From positions 186,001-250,000 of the forward strand of contig JALHOT010000002.1 in assembly GCA_022842845.1 (NCBI GenBank): a stretch of DNA of 64,000 nucleotides, given 5' to 3'. Source of the stretch: Cyclobacteriaceae bacterium. Its GTDB lineage: Bacteria > Bacteroidota > Bacteroidia > Cytophagales > Cyclobacteriaceae. This document shows, one piece after another, positions 24,522 to 34,748 of this stretch (position 1 is its first letter; each line of letters opens with the position of its first letter). A model generated the notes under the pieces. The model had not been told where the DNA came from. It ran no database searches and was given only the letters and a program-made list of their open reading frames with translations. A program made the position numbers and the translations under genes.

Positions 24522-25961
24522 TCAGTTGAGATCGCGCAACAATTGCTCATAAAACCATAAGGCTGTTTGGTAGCTCTCAAGGCTTACCCGTTCATCAATT
24601 CCATGAAAACCAATGGGGTCAATCATGGGCGAAAACTTAATGATGTTGGAAGATATTTCTCCGAAGTGCCGTGAGTCTGTAGCTCCCATGAGCAGGAAGG
24701 GTGATGTAATCATTTGTGGGTATGATTTTTTTATTGCCTGACTCACTTTAGCATAGCCAAAACTTTTAACGGGCGTAACGGCCGATGCTTCCGCGATGGT
24801 GCTAAGCTTGGTTATCACAATCCGATCATCTTGTATAATATCCTTTATCTGAGCAATTATTTTTTCGGAATTGTCACCGGGCAATAAGCGCAAGTTAACG
24901 GTTGCTTTTGCCACCGTGGGCACGACATTGTCTTTTATACCGGCATTAATAATGGTAGGAACGAGGGTTGTTCTGATCATGGCATCACCTGTAGGACTTT
25001 CAGCATAGGTATCCATGATCATATTTTTAAATAACCAGGGATTCGCAAAAGCCATCTTTTGCATAAAGGACATTTCCGGTCCTACACTTTTCATCATGCC
25101 CTGCATGGGTTCAGAAAAACTGGGATCAAAGGGCTTGTTGCGCAGGGCAACCAGCGCTCTTGTTAAAATATCAATGGCTGTTTCTTTATCCGGCATAGAG
25201 GAGTGACCGCCTGGTTTTTCGACTGTTAACTCCAATGAGAGGTAACCTTTTTCAGCTGTGCCCAACAGTGCTACCGGTTTGCTGAGACCTGGCATTTTTT
25301 GTTTCGTAATAATACCACCCTCATCCAATATCATTTCCGCAGCAATCTTTCGTTCTTTCAGCAGCCTGGCGATAGCTACAGCGCCCTTTCCTCCTATCTC
25401 TTCATCGTGGCCAAAGGCGAGGTAAACACTTCGCTCTGGTTGAAAATTCTCGGATAAAAGTTTTTCGCAGGTTTCGAAAATTGAAATGAGGTTGATTTTA
25501 TCATCGGTTGTACCGCGTCCCCAAATAAAATCGTCCTTTACCGTACCGGCAAAAGCATCGTAGGTCCACATAGCAAGTGTTGCCTCTTCTACCGGCACCA
25601 CGTCCATGTGTGCCATTAACACCACCGGCTTGAGGGCTTCGTTTTTTCCCGGCCAGGTATAAAGCAAGCTGTAATCCGCAATGATCTCCTGTTGTAATTT
25701 AGCATGGGTAAGCGGGTAGGTTCTCTCCAAAAATTTTCTAAAAGCAATGAACTGTGAAGAATCAAACAGCTCAGGCCTGCCATAAGAAATCGTTTTATAG
25801 GTAAGCGCCTCCTGAAAGTGCTGGATGCTTTGTGCTTGTAAAGCCGGTGCAGGAATGGCAGTAACTTCTTGCTGATCGCTCTTAAAAGTTAGGGTGTTAA
25901 CAAGCAACACTGCGATCAGCACAATGATCAGCAGTAACAGGCTCAGTAATAACTTCTTCAT
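24522..25961 (-). CDS. M20 family metallopeptidase, carboxypeptidase S-like, membrane-anchored
   Basis: 479 residues. An uncleaved N-terminal anchor (KKLLLSLLLLIIVLIAVLLVNTL) places the enzyme in the periplasm. Di-zinc ligand motifs of clan MH are in order: MAHMDVVPV (His and Asp), GRGTTDDK (bridging Asp), GHDEEIGG (catalytic base and Glu ligand), and a C-terminal GATDSRHF (His). A dimerisation domain lies between about 230 and 350 (KPGGHSSMPDKETAID). Best match is the yeast carboxypeptidase S / M20A branch, which removes C-terminal residues or cleaves N-acyl amino acids. First gene of a probable three-gene operon with the DUF4153 and TSUP genes. Confidence 0.9.
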   Translation of the reverse strand: MKKLLLSLLLLIIVLIAVLLVNTLTFKSDQQEVTAIPAPALQAQSIQHFQEALTYKTISYGRPELFDSSQFIAFRKFLERTYPLTHAKLQQEIIADYSLLYTWPGKNEALKPVVLMAHMDVVPVEEATLAMWTYDAFAGTVKDDFIWGRGTTDDKINLISIFETCEKLLSENFQPERSVYLAFGHDEEIGGKGAVAIARLLKERKIAAEMILDEGGIITKQKMPGLSKPVALLGTAEKGYLSLELTVEKPGGHSSMPDKETAIDILTRALVALRNKPFDPSFSEPMQGMMKSVGPEMSFMQKMAFANPWLFKNMIMDTYAESPTGDAMIRTTLVPTIINAGIKDNVVPTVAKATVNLRLLPGDNSEKIIAQIKDIIQDDRIVITKLSTIAEASAVTPVKSFGYAKVSQAIKKSYPQMITSPFLLMGATDSRHFGEISSNIIKFSPMIDPIGFHGIDERVSLESYQTALWFYEQLLRDLN

Positions 25962-26047
25962 AGTAAAGGAATAGATTTACCAAGATACTGGATTTACTGT
26001 CTCGGATAATAAATTGTTTTTATCTTACAAGACTAATAACCAATTCT

Positions 26048-29000
26048 ATGACCAGGTACATTTCTTTGCTTTTGCTTGCCCTCTTGTTTACCAACCATTC
26101 GTATGCACAACGTGCTAAAAAGGAGAGCGCTGCAGCCACAACGCCTGCCGCCAGTTCACCCAGCGTAAATGATTATTTCAAAGTCATGAAGTGGCGCAAC
26201 ATCGGACCCTTTAGAGGCGGTCGATCGGTAAGCGCCACGGGTGTTGTTAACGATCCGCTTACCTACTACATGGGCACTACTGGAGGTGGTGTATGGAAAA
26301 CGCAAGACATGGGCATTACCTGGAAAAATATTTCTGATGGCTTTTTCAAAACAGGTTCGGTGGGCGCTGTGGCCGTGGCAGAAAGTGATGCCAATGTGGT
26401 GTATGTAGGTATGGGTGAGCACGCAGTTCGTGGCGTGATGACACACCACGGTGATGGTGTTTACAAATCGACTGATGCCGGCAAGACCTGGAAAAAAATG
26501 GGGCTTGATTTAACACAGCACATTGCACGGATAGTCATTCATCCAAACGATCCCAATACCGTTCTTGTAGCAGCGCAAGGTGCCTTGTATAGTAACTCAA
26601 GTGATCGTGGCGTCTATAAATCAACTGATGGTGGTGAAACCTGGAAAAAGGTTTTGTATGTAGATGATAAGACCGGTTGTGTGGAGCTTTCGATGGATAT
26701 GAACAATCCCCGCATTTTGTATGCGGCCATGAACGAATATGGTCGCTTACCCTGGAAGGTGATCAGTGGTGGTGCTGGCAGTGGTTTGTACAAGTCGGTT
26801 GATGGAGGTGAGACCTGGAAAAAAATTCAGAATGGATTGCCCTCAGAACTTGGTAAAATGGCCGTGGCTGTTTGCCGTTCTAACTCCGAGCGTGTGTATG
26901 TTTTGGTAGAGAGTAATTCCGATAAGCGCTCTGGTGGCTTATTTGTTTCTAATAACGGAGGAGAGAATTGGTCTCGTGTATCGGCTGATGCACGCCTTAC
27001 GCAAAGAGCCTGGTATTATATTGAGTTATTCACCGATCCGGCTGATGATAACTTGCTTTATGTGATGAGTGCCCCGGCACTACGCTCTATCGATGGTGGA
27101 AAAACCTGGGAAGATATCTCCAGCACACATGGCGACTACCACGATCTGTGGATCAATCCTAAAAATCCTAAAAACATGGTTGTGGCAGATGATGGCGGAG
27201 CGGCCATCACATTCAATCGTGGGCAAAGCTGGTCTTCTCAATACATTTACCCAACAGCTCAGTTCTATCGCATCAATGTCGACAATCTGTTTCCTTATAA
27301 CATCTATGCCGGGCAGCAAGACAATACGAGTGTTCGCATTGCCAGCCGTGAGTTGGGCAGCGGGGGCATTTCAACAGCCAGCTGGACCTACTCTGCGGGC
27401 GGTGAGAGCGCCTTTCTGGCCTTTAACCCAGACGAGCCTACCAAAGTGCTTGGCGGCAGCTACCAGGGCACTATAGAGGTTTTAGATACCAAAGCCAGTG
27501 CAGGTACCAATATCATGGCGGCACCGATCCAATACCTGGGCATGGACGCCAAGGATATGAAATATCGCTTTAATTGGAATGCACCCATTATCTGGTCTAA
27601 ACATGAACCCAATACTTATTACCATGGCTCGCAGCATGTGCTCAAAACCAGCGATCTAGGACTTACCTGGACAGAGGCCTCTCCTGATTTAACCAGAAAC
27701 GAAAAAGCTAAACAAGGCAAAGGTGGTGGCCCCTATACTAACGAAGCGGTAGGTGCAGAAAATTACGGAACCCTCAGCTACATCCTGGAGTCGCCACATG
27801 AGAAAGGCGTCATCTGGACAGGCAGTGATGATGGCTTCGTTCATGTTACCCGTGACAATGGTAAGTCATGGCAAAATGTAACTCCGGCAGGCTTACAAGA
27901 GTGCCTGATCAATGCCATTGAGGTTTCTCCGCATAATCCGGCAACAGCCTACATTGCCACTACCCGATACAAGTTCAACGATCATAATCCGGGTTTATAT
28001 AAAACAACAGACTATGGAAAAACCTGGACAAAAATATCCACAGGCATTCCGGCCAATGCTTTCACCCGTGTTGTTCGTGAAGATGATGTGCGGAAAGACC
28101 TGTTGTTTGCAGGTACTGAGTTAGGTGTTTATGTTTCCTATAATGGTGGTAGTACCTGGTCTCCTTTCCAGCTTAATCTGCCTGTTACACCCATTACCGA
28201 TTTGCGCGTTCATCAAAACGATTTGATAGCGGCTACCTCAGGTCGCTCTTTCTGGATTCTGGACGATCTTACTTTGATTCGCCAATTTAATTCAGCACCT
28301 GCCGGCCTCCACGTATATCAGCCAGAGGCAGCAGTCATTGCTAACGGGGGCAGCGAACTTGATAAAACAAATCCGGATTTCAACGGTATGCATCCTTATC
28401 GTGGTGTTAACCCTGCCAATGGAATCGTTGTGTACTATCAATTGCCCGAGTTGAAGGAAAAAGAAGTTGTAAGCATGGAGATTAAAGATGATAAGGGCAA
28501 CCTTGTTCGCTCCTTCACTTCTACTCCTGACTCAACTTATCAAGAGTACGACAGCGCCCCTCCTGCCGATCCTGTTCTTTCGAAGCATACAGGCCTCAAT
28601 CGTTTCGTTTGGAATATGCGCTATCCATCCATGGTGGGTGTGCCCAATGTTTATATCGAAAGTAGTTTTCGTGGACACAAGGCCAGCCCCGGCAAATACA
28701 CCCTAAGTGTTACGGTTGGTGATAAAACAAGTAGCGCTGCTTTTGAGATCCTGCCCAATCCACTTTACAATATTGATGCCGCCAGGTATCAGCAGTACCA
28801 CAACACCATGAATGAAATGGAGCAGGCGCTCAATAAAATGCATCGCCTTATCAATACTTTATTCAAACAACAACAACAACTATCTGTATTGCTTTCGGGT
28901 GCAGTTTCTAACGAGGCACTTAAAAAGGAAGGCCTCGCATTGGTGAATAAGCTTAACGCCTGGGACGAAGACATGATCCAGCGCAAATCGCTTGCTTATG

Positions 29001-29230
29001 ATGATGTTGAAAACTTCCCTAACAAGTTTACCGCTAATTATCTGTTTATGATCAATCAAACAGAAAGCGACATACCGCGTGTTAATCAGGCTTCTCTTGA
29101 TCTGCAAAAGAAGTTAAATGAACAGTGGAAAACTCTAGAGGCTCGCGGGCTTGAGTTGCTTGAAAAAGAAATTCCTGCTTACAATGAAAAACTCTGGAAA
29201 GCAGGTGTAGGCAGTATCTGGGAAAAGTAA
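26048..29230 (+). CDS. Secreted VPS10/sortilin-like BNR beta-propeller protein
   Basis: 1060 residues with a signal peptide (ending NHSYAQ). At least nine BNR-type blades, S/T-x-D-G-G-x-T-W, run from about residue 75 to 740 ([56 protein letters not shown]), as in the sortilin N-terminal (VPS10) ten-blade propeller or exo-sialidases. Sialidase catalytic residues are not evident, so I favour a binding or structural role. An Ig-like segment (about 800-915) and a long helical C-terminal region (about 920-1060) follow. No type IX sorting tail is visible. It stands alone, followed by a strong terminator. Confidence 0.82.
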   Translation: MTRYISLLLLALLFTNHSYAQRAKKESAAATTPAASSPSVNDYFKVMKWRNIGPFRGGRSVSATGVVNDPLTYYMGTTGGGVWKTQDMGITWKNISDGFFKTGSVGAVAVAESDANVVYVGMGEHAVRGVMTHHGDGVYKSTDAGKTWKKMGLDLTQHIARIVIHPNDPNTVLVAAQGALYSNSSDRGVYKSTDGGETWKKVLYVDDKTGCVELSMDMNNPRILYAAMNEYGRLPWKVISGGAGSGLYKSVDGGETWKKIQNGLPSELGKMAVAVCRSNSERVYVLVESNSDKRSGGLFVSNNGGENWSRVSADARLTQRAWYYIELFTDPADDNLLYVMSAPALRSIDGGKTWEDISSTHGDYHDLWINPKNPKNMVVADDGGAAITFNRGQSWSSQYIYPTAQFYRINVDNLFPYNIYAGQQDNTSVRIASRELGSGGISTASWTYSAGGESAFLAFNPDEPTKVLGGSYQGTIEVLDTKASAGTNIMAAPIQYLGMDAKDMKYRFNWNAPIIWSKHEPNTYYHGSQHVLKTSDLGLTWTEASPDLTRNEKAKQGKGGGPYTNEAVGAENYGTLSYILESPHEKGVIWTGSDDGFVHVTRDNGKSWQNVTPAGLQECLINAIEVSPHNPATAYIATTRYKFNDHNPGLYKTTDYGKTWTKISTGIPANAFTRVVREDDVRKDLLFAGTELGVYVSYNGGSTWSPFQLNLPVTPITDLRVHQNDLIAATSGRSFWILDDLTLIRQFNSAPAGLHVYQPEAAVIANGGSELDKTNPDFNGMHPYRGVNPANGIVVYYQLPELKEKEVVSMEIKDDKGNLVRSFTSTPDSTYQEYDSAPPADPVLSKHTGLNRFVWNMRYPSMVGVPNVYIESSFRGHKASPGKYTLSVTVGDKTSSAAFEILPNPLYNIDAARYQQYHNTMNEMEQALNKMHRLINTLFKQQQQLSVLLSGAVSNEALKKEGLALVNKLNAWDEDMIQRKSLAYDDVENFPNKFTANYLFMINQTESDIPRVNQASLDLQKKLNEQWKTLEARGLELLEKEIPAYNEKLWKAGVGSIWEK

Positions 29231-29250
29231 AATTGTTCCACAAATGATTA

Positions 29251-29283
29251 AAACCCCGGTGAGCTTCTCCGGGGTTTTTTTAT
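29251..29283 (+). terminator. Rho-independent terminator after the beta-propeller gene
   Basis: Stem AAACCCCGG (29251-29259) and CCGGGGTTT (29269-29277), 9-base loop, then a T run. A typical strong intrinsic terminator. Confidence 0.9.
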
Positions 29284-29436
29284 TGTATCCAGTTCAGCAG
29301 GTTCTTGACTGATGTTTGCTTAATGAAATTATTGACCCCCTTGTTTATTTGGCCAACAATCAAATCTCTCCACTAAATGCAACCTATGCGAGGGTTTTAA
29401 CGTCTAATGCCTAAGACAATTATGTATTAGGCTTTT

Positions 29437-29769
29437 ATGCATTCACCTGAATTATTAAAGGGAACCTTACAGACCATCGTGCTCAAGGTACTCAAAGACC
29501 ATGGCCGCATGTACGGTTATGAAATTACGCAGCGCGTTAAGGAACTTTCTGATGAGCGTATCCTTTTAACTGAAGGGGCACTTTACCCCACCCTGCACAA
29601 GCTTGAGGCAGAAGGCATGTTAAAAACAGAAAGTGAAAGCATCGGTAAACGTGTTCGTAAATATTACACGCTTACACCGCAGGGAAAAAGCCTTGTTAAA
29701 GAGCGTGTGGCCGAGTTGGCGGATTTTATTAAAACCATGTCAAATGTGTTGCAGGTAAAACTGGCTTAA
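29437..29769 (+). CDS. PadR family transcriptional regulator
   Basis: 110 residues with a full PadR winged helix: LLKGTLQTIVLKVLKDHGRMYGYEITQRV, LTEGALYPTLHKLEAEGMLKTESES, and the wing GKRVRKYYTLTPQGK, plus a short C-terminal helix. The stop TAA shares one base with the ATG of the next gene, so translation is coupled. It is only distantly similar to the PadR at 3073-3399, but the arrangement with a downstream MacB-like permease is identical. Likely autorepressor of this pair; the signal is unknown. Confidence 0.9.
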   Translation: MHSPELLKGTLQTIVLKVLKDHGRMYGYEITQRVKELSDERILLTEGALYPTLHKLEAEGMLKTESESIGKRVRKYYTLTPQGKSLVKERVAELADFIKTMSNVLQVKLA

Positions 29770-32465
29770 TGCAACTAAGCGATCAACATATAGAATTCAT
29801 CAGGCAAGACTTGAACTATCGTGGGATTGTGCATGATGGTCTTCAGGAAGAACTTATCGATCACATTTGTTCTGCTGTGGAAGATAAGCTTACCGGCAAT
29901 ATTCGCTTTATCGATGCTTATCACCAAGTGTTACACGAGTTTGGTCACACAGGCGGCTTAAGAAAAACACAAGCTCAAACCCTACAACAAGAAAACCCCA
30001 AAACCATCATTATGTTACGCAACTACTTCACCATTGCTCTGCGCAATCTTCGCAAGCACAGTTTCTATTCTTTAATTAATGTAGCTGGCCTTTCCATTGG
30101 CGTAAGCATATGCCTCGTTATTCTGCTCTTCGTGCAAAATGAATTACAATACGACAGGCATCACAAAAATGCTGAACGCATTTACAGGGCGCATGCCACT
30201 GTAGACTTTGCCGGCAACCACTACGACATGACTTACGCACCTGCGCCTATGGCAGCTACATTGGCGTCTGAGTTTCCTGAAGTAGAAGCCGCTGTTCGTT
30301 TTCGCGAAAAAGGATCGTATTTAATTAAGCGTGAAAATGAAAACATTAAAGAGAGCAACGTTATCTGGACAGACAAGGACTTCTTCAAAATTTTCACGGT
30401 GCCTGTATTGGCCGGCAACCCAGAGACTGCTTTGGCCGAGCCCAACTCAATTGCCATCTCTCAAAAAATTGCCGATAAGTTTTTTCCAAACGAAAGTGCG
30501 CTCGGCCAAACACTCATACTCGATAATGACATGAATATGAAGATTACGGCTGTCTATGAAAACATGCCCGCAAGCAGTCATTTTCATTTCGATGTTCTGA
30601 TTGCTATGGTTGGTTTGGAAGAAGCGCAAAGACCATTCTGGTATAGCAATAATTTTCAGACCTACTTTTTACTTCGTGAACAGGCTGATATCAAAAATCT
30701 GGAAAGCAAGTTTCCAGATATGATTGCCAAACATGTAATGCCTCAGATGAAGGAATTACTTGGTGGTGATTTTAGCATTGAAAAATTTGCAGAGGCAGGC
30801 AACAAAATACAATATGCAGCACAGCCTCTTACAGACATTCACCTTAAAAGTAATCTGCAGGGAGAGTTTGAGCCCAACTTCGATATCACCTACGTCTACC
30901 TCTTCGTTGCCATTGCATTTTTTATACTCATCATTGCCAGCATCAACTTCATGAATTTGTCCACAGCCCGTTCGGCTAACAGGGCTAAAGAGGTGGGTGT
31001 GCGAAAGGTAATGGGCTCTTTGCGTTCACATTTAATGCGCCAGTTTTTAATGGAGTCTGTTTTGCTAAGCACTTTCTCCTTCGTGATGGCCATAGGTTTA
31101 GCTTATATGTTGCTTCCTGTTTTCAACAATCTTGCGGCACGACAATTACAACTACCCTTTGATCAGATATCCTTCTACTTATTGATTCTTCTGGGTGCTT
31201 TGGTGGTAGGATTATTTGCCGGTGTGTATCCTTCCTTCTTTCTGTCTGCTTTTAAACCTGTTAATGTTTTAAAGGGTAATGTGGCCCTTGGCATGAAGAG
31301 TGGTTTCATACGCAGTTCTTTAGTTGTGCTCCAATTTATGATTTCCATTTTTCTGGTGATCGCCACTGTTGTTGTGTATATGCAGCTCGATTACATGCAA
31401 AACAAAAAGCTTGGTTTTAATAAAGATCAGGTAATTATGGTTGACGATGCTTATGCTTTGGGCGATCAGCACATTGGTTATAAAGAAGAAATACTGCGCA
31501 ACAGTTTTATTGAAAGTGCCTCCATAGCTGGTTATTTGCCTGTGGCCGGAACCTGGCGCAGCGATACACCCTGGTGGATGGAGGGAAAAGAAGCTACGCA
31601 GGAAAATATGGTGAGCCTCCAAAACTGGCGGGTTGATCATGATTACATCAAAACCTTTGGAATGAACATCAAAGAGGGTCGGGATTTTTCTCGCGATTTT
31701 CCGTCCGACTCGGGAGCAGTTATCCTGAATGAAACAGCAGCCAAGGCCCTGTCCCTTAACGAGAGTATTATTGGCAAACGCATTGCCACTTTTAATGATG
31801 ACGAAAATGGAAATATTGATAAAGTAAACTTACAGGGTTTGACCGTTATTGGCATTGTTGAAGATTTTCATTTTGAATCACTCAAAGAAAACGTTTCACC
31901 TTTAATGCTCTTTCTCTCAAAAAAGCCGAGCGGGTTCATTTCATTTCGTTTTCAATCGGCCCATACTGAAGAGGTGATTTCCTTACTGGAAAAGAAATGG
32001 AAGGAAATGGCTCCGGCTCAACCTTTCACTTATCAGTTTTTAGATGACAGCTTCGGTAAAATGTATGCGGCCGAAACGAGACTTGGTTCAATCTTTGGAA
32101 TTTTTTCTACCGTGGCCATTATAATTGCCTGTCTCGGACTATTTGCACTTACCGCTTTCACGGCTGAACAGCGCAATAAAGAAATTGGGATTCGTAAAGT
32201 TTTGGGCGCGAGTGTTAGTAGCATTGTATTTATGCTTTCGAAAGATTTTGGAAAGCTGGTACTAATTGCATTCGTCATAGCAACTCCTTTTGCCTGGTGG
32301 GGCGTTAACAAATGGTTGGAGGCCTATCAATACAAAGTAGAGATTGCCTGGTGGGTATATGCACTAGCCGGTGTCGTGGCCTTTGGGGTTGCATGGCTTA
32401 CGATGAGCTATCAATCAATACGCGCGGCCTTATCCAATCCGGTGAAGTCGTTGAGAAGCGAATAA
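29769..32465 (+). CDS. MacB/FtsX-like permease with a different N-terminal prefix
   Basis: 898 residues. Residues 1-75 form a helical soluble prefix (LSDQHIEFIRQDLNYRGIVHDGLQEELIDHICSAVEDKL), followed by the standard tandem MacB layout: TM at about 95-115, a periplasmic core domain (about 125-330), an FtsX module with RAKEVGVRKVMGSLRSHLMRQF (about 370-510), a second periplasmic domain, and a C-terminal FtsX module with NKEIGIRKVLGASVSSIVFML (about 760-898). The prefix differs from that of the permease at 3396-5996 although the membrane parts are homologous. No ATPase gene is adjacent. One-base overlap (TAATG) with the PadR gene. Substrate unknown. Confidence 0.86.
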   Translation: MQLSDQHIEFIRQDLNYRGIVHDGLQEELIDHICSAVEDKLTGNIRFIDAYHQVLHEFGHTGGLRKTQAQTLQQENPKTIIMLRNYFTIALRNLRKHSFYSLINVAGLSIGVSICLVILLFVQNELQYDRHHKNAERIYRAHATVDFAGNHYDMTYAPAPMAATLASEFPEVEAAVRFREKGSYLIKRENENIKESNVIWTDKDFFKIFTVPVLAGNPETALAEPNSIAISQKIADKFFPNESALGQTLILDNDMNMKITAVYENMPASSHFHFDVLIAMVGLEEAQRPFWYSNNFQTYFLLREQADIKNLESKFPDMIAKHVMPQMKELLGGDFSIEKFAEAGNKIQYAAQPLTDIHLKSNLQGEFEPNFDITYVYLFVAIAFFILIIASINFMNLSTARSANRAKEVGVRKVMGSLRSHLMRQFLMESVLLSTFSFVMAIGLAYMLLPVFNNLAARQLQLPFDQISFYLLILLGALVVGLFAGVYPSFFLSAFKPVNVLKGNVALGMKSGFIRSSLVVLQFMISIFLVIATVVVYMQLDYMQNKKLGFNKDQVIMVDDAYALGDQHIGYKEEILRNSFIESASIAGYLPVAGTWRSDTPWWMEGKEATQENMVSLQNWRVDHDYIKTFGMNIKEGRDFSRDFPSDSGAVILNETAAKALSLNESIIGKRIATFNDDENGNIDKVNLQGLTVIGIVEDFHFESLKENVSPLMLFLSKKPSGFISFRFQSAHTEEVISLLEKKWKEMAPAQPFTYQFLDDSFGKMYAAETRLGSIFGIFSTVAIIIACLGLFALTAFTAEQRNKEIGIRKVLGASVSSIVFMLSKDFGKLVLIAFVIATPFAWWGVNKWLEAYQYKVEIAWWVYALAGVVAFGVAWLTMSYQSIRAALSNPVKSLRSE

Positions 32466-32483
32466 AATTAAAACACCATGAGT

Positions 32484-32519
32484 GAAGACCTTGCTGATGT
32501 CATTATCAGTCAAGTCTTC
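32484..32519. repeat. Imperfect inverted repeat between convergent genes
   Basis: GAAGACCTTGCTGAT (32484-32498) and ATCAGTCAAGTCTTC (32505-32519) pair in 12 of 15 positions plus one wobble, with a 6-base loop. No T tract follows on either strand, so it is a weak terminator candidate or an mRNA 3' stabilising hairpin. It overlaps the last codons of the leftward gene. Confidence 0.35.
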
Positions 32520-32856
32520 GCTTGCCTATTCGGCCTAAGTATTTAAAAGCATCTACCATTAATATCGTCCCGGTAATGCCTGTTACGCCTCCCGTCACTA
32601 AAAGCGCTTTGCCCAGTTCATCATTTTTTCGACCCAGCATCAGGCCGCCCGCTATTGTAACTGTATAGCCGATGGTGGCGGTAGCTATGCCTCTTTTAAA
32701 TTTACTTTCTGATAAATTCAGATTAAGTTTTATATCATCAACATCTGCCTGTAGGGCCAGTATTTGATCTTCGATTGACTGCTGGGCTGCGTCATTTTGT
32801 GCCTGGCTTTGGTAAGCACATAAAATCAATAGGAAGAGAAAAATTTTTTTAATCAT
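32506..32856 (-). CDS. Small secreted or membrane protein downstream of a LytTR regulator
   Basis: 116 residues: signal peptide (MIKKIFLFLLILCAYQSQAQ), a short helical segment that could form a coiled coil (QQSIEDQILALQADVDDIKLNLNLSESKF), then two glycine-rich hydrophobic helices (ATATIGYTVTIAGGLMLG and ALLVTGGVTGITGTILMVDAF) and a basic tail. I do not recognise a family. It starts 22 bases after the response-regulator gene in the same direction, so it is probably cotranscribed and might be an envelope output or accessory of that system. Confidence 0.6.
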   Translation of the reverse strand: MIKKIFLFLLILCAYQSQAQNDAAQQSIEDQILALQADVDDIKLNLNLSESKFKRGIATATIGYTVTIAGGLMLGRKNDELGKALLVTGGVTGITGTILMVDAFKYLGRIGKRRLD

Positions 32857-32878
32857 GTAAAGAGAGGGTTGCTTGTGT

Positions 32879-33640
32879 TTATTGATCGAGCCATTGCTTA
32901 AATTGTGCGGCCCTCTCTCTGCTTACGCTTAGCTCCATACCGGTGTTGACGGATAATTTAACTTCCATGTTCGATACGGTGCCCTTTACTTCTGTAATGG
33001 CAGAGGCGGCCACAATAAATTTTCTGCTAATCCTAAAAAATAAAAGTGGGTCTAGCAAATGTTCGAGCTCATCCAGCGTAGCATCTAACAATAATTTTTT
33101 ACCATCACCTTTTGCAATAACGTAAACTGTTTTTCCATCAGCATAAAAAAGCGCGGCCTCTGATGATTCTAAGAAAACAAGTTTATTACCGGCTTTGGCC
33201 ACAAACCGTTGTTTGTATTTCTTACCCAGCTTGTCTATCGTGGCTTTAAGTAAATGTATATCAACTGAGTTATTTGTGCTTGTATCCTTTGTTCGCTTAA
33301 ACTTTTCGATTGCCGCCTTCAGTTCACTTTGCTGAATGGGTTTCAACAAATAATCCACACTGTGGAATTTAAAAGCCTTTAGCGCGTACTCATCGTAAGC
33401 GGTTGTAAAAATTACTGGTATGTCTGTTTTGGTTTGCTCAAGAATACTGAAGCTCTTTCCATCGGCCAATTGTATATCTAGCAGGAGCAAGTCAGGTTTA
33501 TTATTTTCCTTTAAAAACGAAACAGTTTCTGAAATACTATCTGTCTGGGCAAAAACAGTAAAATCATCAACACAAGCCCCCAACAATCGTATGAGGCGCT
33601 CGCTTGCCAGTGGTTCATCTTCCGCTATTAGTATTTTCAT
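32879..33640 (-). CDS. LytTR family response regulator
   Basis: 253 residues. A receiver domain (1-120) has the acidic pair Glu7-Asp8 (AEDEP), phospho-acceptor Asp55 (LLLLDIQL), the conserved Thr in IFTTAYDEYALKAF, and Lys in YLLKP. A LytTR DNA-binding domain occupies about 150-253 (VFLESSEAALFYADGKTVYVIAKG ... FFRISRKFIVAASAI). It pairs with the kinase gene upstream through a four-base overlap and is predicted to bind direct repeats in target promoters once phosphorylated. Target genes are not evident from the window, apart from the linked small membrane protein. Confidence 0.93.
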   Translation of the reverse strand: MKILIAEDEPLASERLIRLLGACVDDFTVFAQTDSISETVSFLKENNKPDLLLLDIQLADGKSFSILEQTKTDIPVIFTTAYDEYALKAFKFHSVDYLLKPIQQSELKAAIEKFKRTKDTSTNNSVDIHLLKATIDKLGKKYKQRFVAKAGNKLVFLESSEAALFYADGKTVYVIAKGDGKKLLLDATLDELEHLLDPLLFFRISRKFIVAASAITEVKGTVSNMEVKLSVNTGMELSVSRERAAQFKQWLDQ

Positions 33641-34659
33641 ACCTGCTGAACATCAAGTAAAGGAAGTTTAACGGTAAACGAGTCTTGCGTTTTTATTACT
33701 TCGACTGGCACCTCAGTTAAAAACAGGTATCGGCTTTTAATGTTTTGCAGGCCCACTTGGGTAGAGGGCTCTTTATCGATTTTTTCCTGAAGGTTATTGC
33801 TGACGATTAGTAGATCGCCTGCTGTTTTGATTGAAAGATGAAGCACTTCCTTTTTGGACAGTACATTATGCTTGATTGCATTTTCGATCAGGAGCTGAAG
33901 CGATGATGGCGCAATAAACAATTTTTTCTTACCCTGCTCTATTTCAATTTGTACGTCCAGCCCTTCACCAAAGCGAATGTTTAATAAGTACAAGTATGCT
34001 TCAATAAAAGTAATTTCTTCTTCGAGCGTTACAAGTTTCTTATCCTGATTATTGAGTAAGTATCGGTAAACCAATGATAGTTGATCAATAAATTTCGCTG
34101 ACTTGTCAACATCTTTATAAATGAGAGAAGATAATACATTGAAACTATTGAATAAAAAATGTGGATTGATCTGATTGCGCAAAGCTTGAAACCGGGCCTC
34201 TGTACTCTGCTGTTTGAGTTCAGCGGCTTCTATCTGTGCGCGCTTCAGCTTGTCCATAAAATAAACAATGGCATTAACGCAGTTCAGGAAAAGGTTTACC
34301 CTAAAACCAAAGGCCAATAACAAGGTGATGTGGGTTACGTTGAAAACAAAAGGCATACCCAATACCAAATACAACAAATACAAGGATAGGGATGCGACCA
34401 CTGCCACGTTGAGAAGGCTAAATAAGAAGAGCAAAATCAATGGGTGCACTTGATAAGCCGGTGTTCTTTTTTCGATTTGCTTACTCACCCAGTGGTTACT
34501 CTCCCAAACACCCCAAACAACCAAAAATAAAACGGCCAGCAGGTAAGGGCTTTCTAATTGGAAGTCGAAAAACTTATTGCCAACTGTGAATAGTATATTC
34601 AGAAAAGAATAGACTGAGAGCAGCACTATAAAAATATACCGGTAGCGAACAGAAAACAC
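33637..34659 (-). CDS. LytS/YehU-type sensor histidine kinase
   Basis: 340 residues. The N-terminal third has four TM helices (about 7-27, 37-55, 72-95, 100-122) with no large sensor domain, so it senses through the membrane segment. Then comes the His_kinase domain with the phosphorylation motif QINPHFLFNSFNVLSSL (His near residue 166), and an HATPase domain (LQLLIENAIKHNV, then VGLQNIKSRY). The Gly-rich lid is short, as usual in this subfamily. It overlaps the LytTR regulator gene by four bases, a standard kinase-regulator pair. The signal is unknown. Confidence 0.92.
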   Translation of the reverse strand: MFSVRYRYIFIVLLSVYSFLNILFTVGNKFFDFQLESPYLLAVLFLVVWGVWESNHWVSKQIEKRTPAYQVHPLILLFLFSLLNVAVVASLSLYLLYLVLGMPFVFNVTHITLLLAFGFRVNLFLNCVNAIVYFMDKLKRAQIEAAELKQQSTEARFQALRNQINPHFLFNSFNVLSSLIYKDVDKSAKFIDQLSLVYRYLLNNQDKKLVTLEEEITFIEAYLYLLNIRFGEGLDVQIEIEQGKKKLFIAPSSLQLLIENAIKHNVLSKKEVLHLSIKTAGDLLIVSNNLQEKIDKEPSTQVGLQNIKSRYLFLTEVPVEVIKTQDSFTVKLPLLDVQQV

Positions 34660-34698
34660 TTGCTGATAGTTTTGATTAAGATATGCAATATAGATAAA

Positions 34699-34742
34699 AT
34701 GAAAAGCCCGCCCGCAGGCTAAGGCTTTTCATCACCTAACAA
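34699..34742 (-). terminator. Terminator after the fasciclin gene
   Basis: Stem ATGAAAAGCC (34699-34708) and GGCTTTTCAT (34733-34742) with an internal GC-rich loop region. Read leftward it runs into TTTTATC. It separates the FAS1 lipoprotein gene from the kinase gene. Confidence 0.75.
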
Positions 34743-34748
34743 CCATAT

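Noticed and set aside
27069-27476. 135-residue plus-strand frame inside the beta-propeller gene
   Set aside because: It lies fully within the propeller coding region in another frame, with no recognisable domain.
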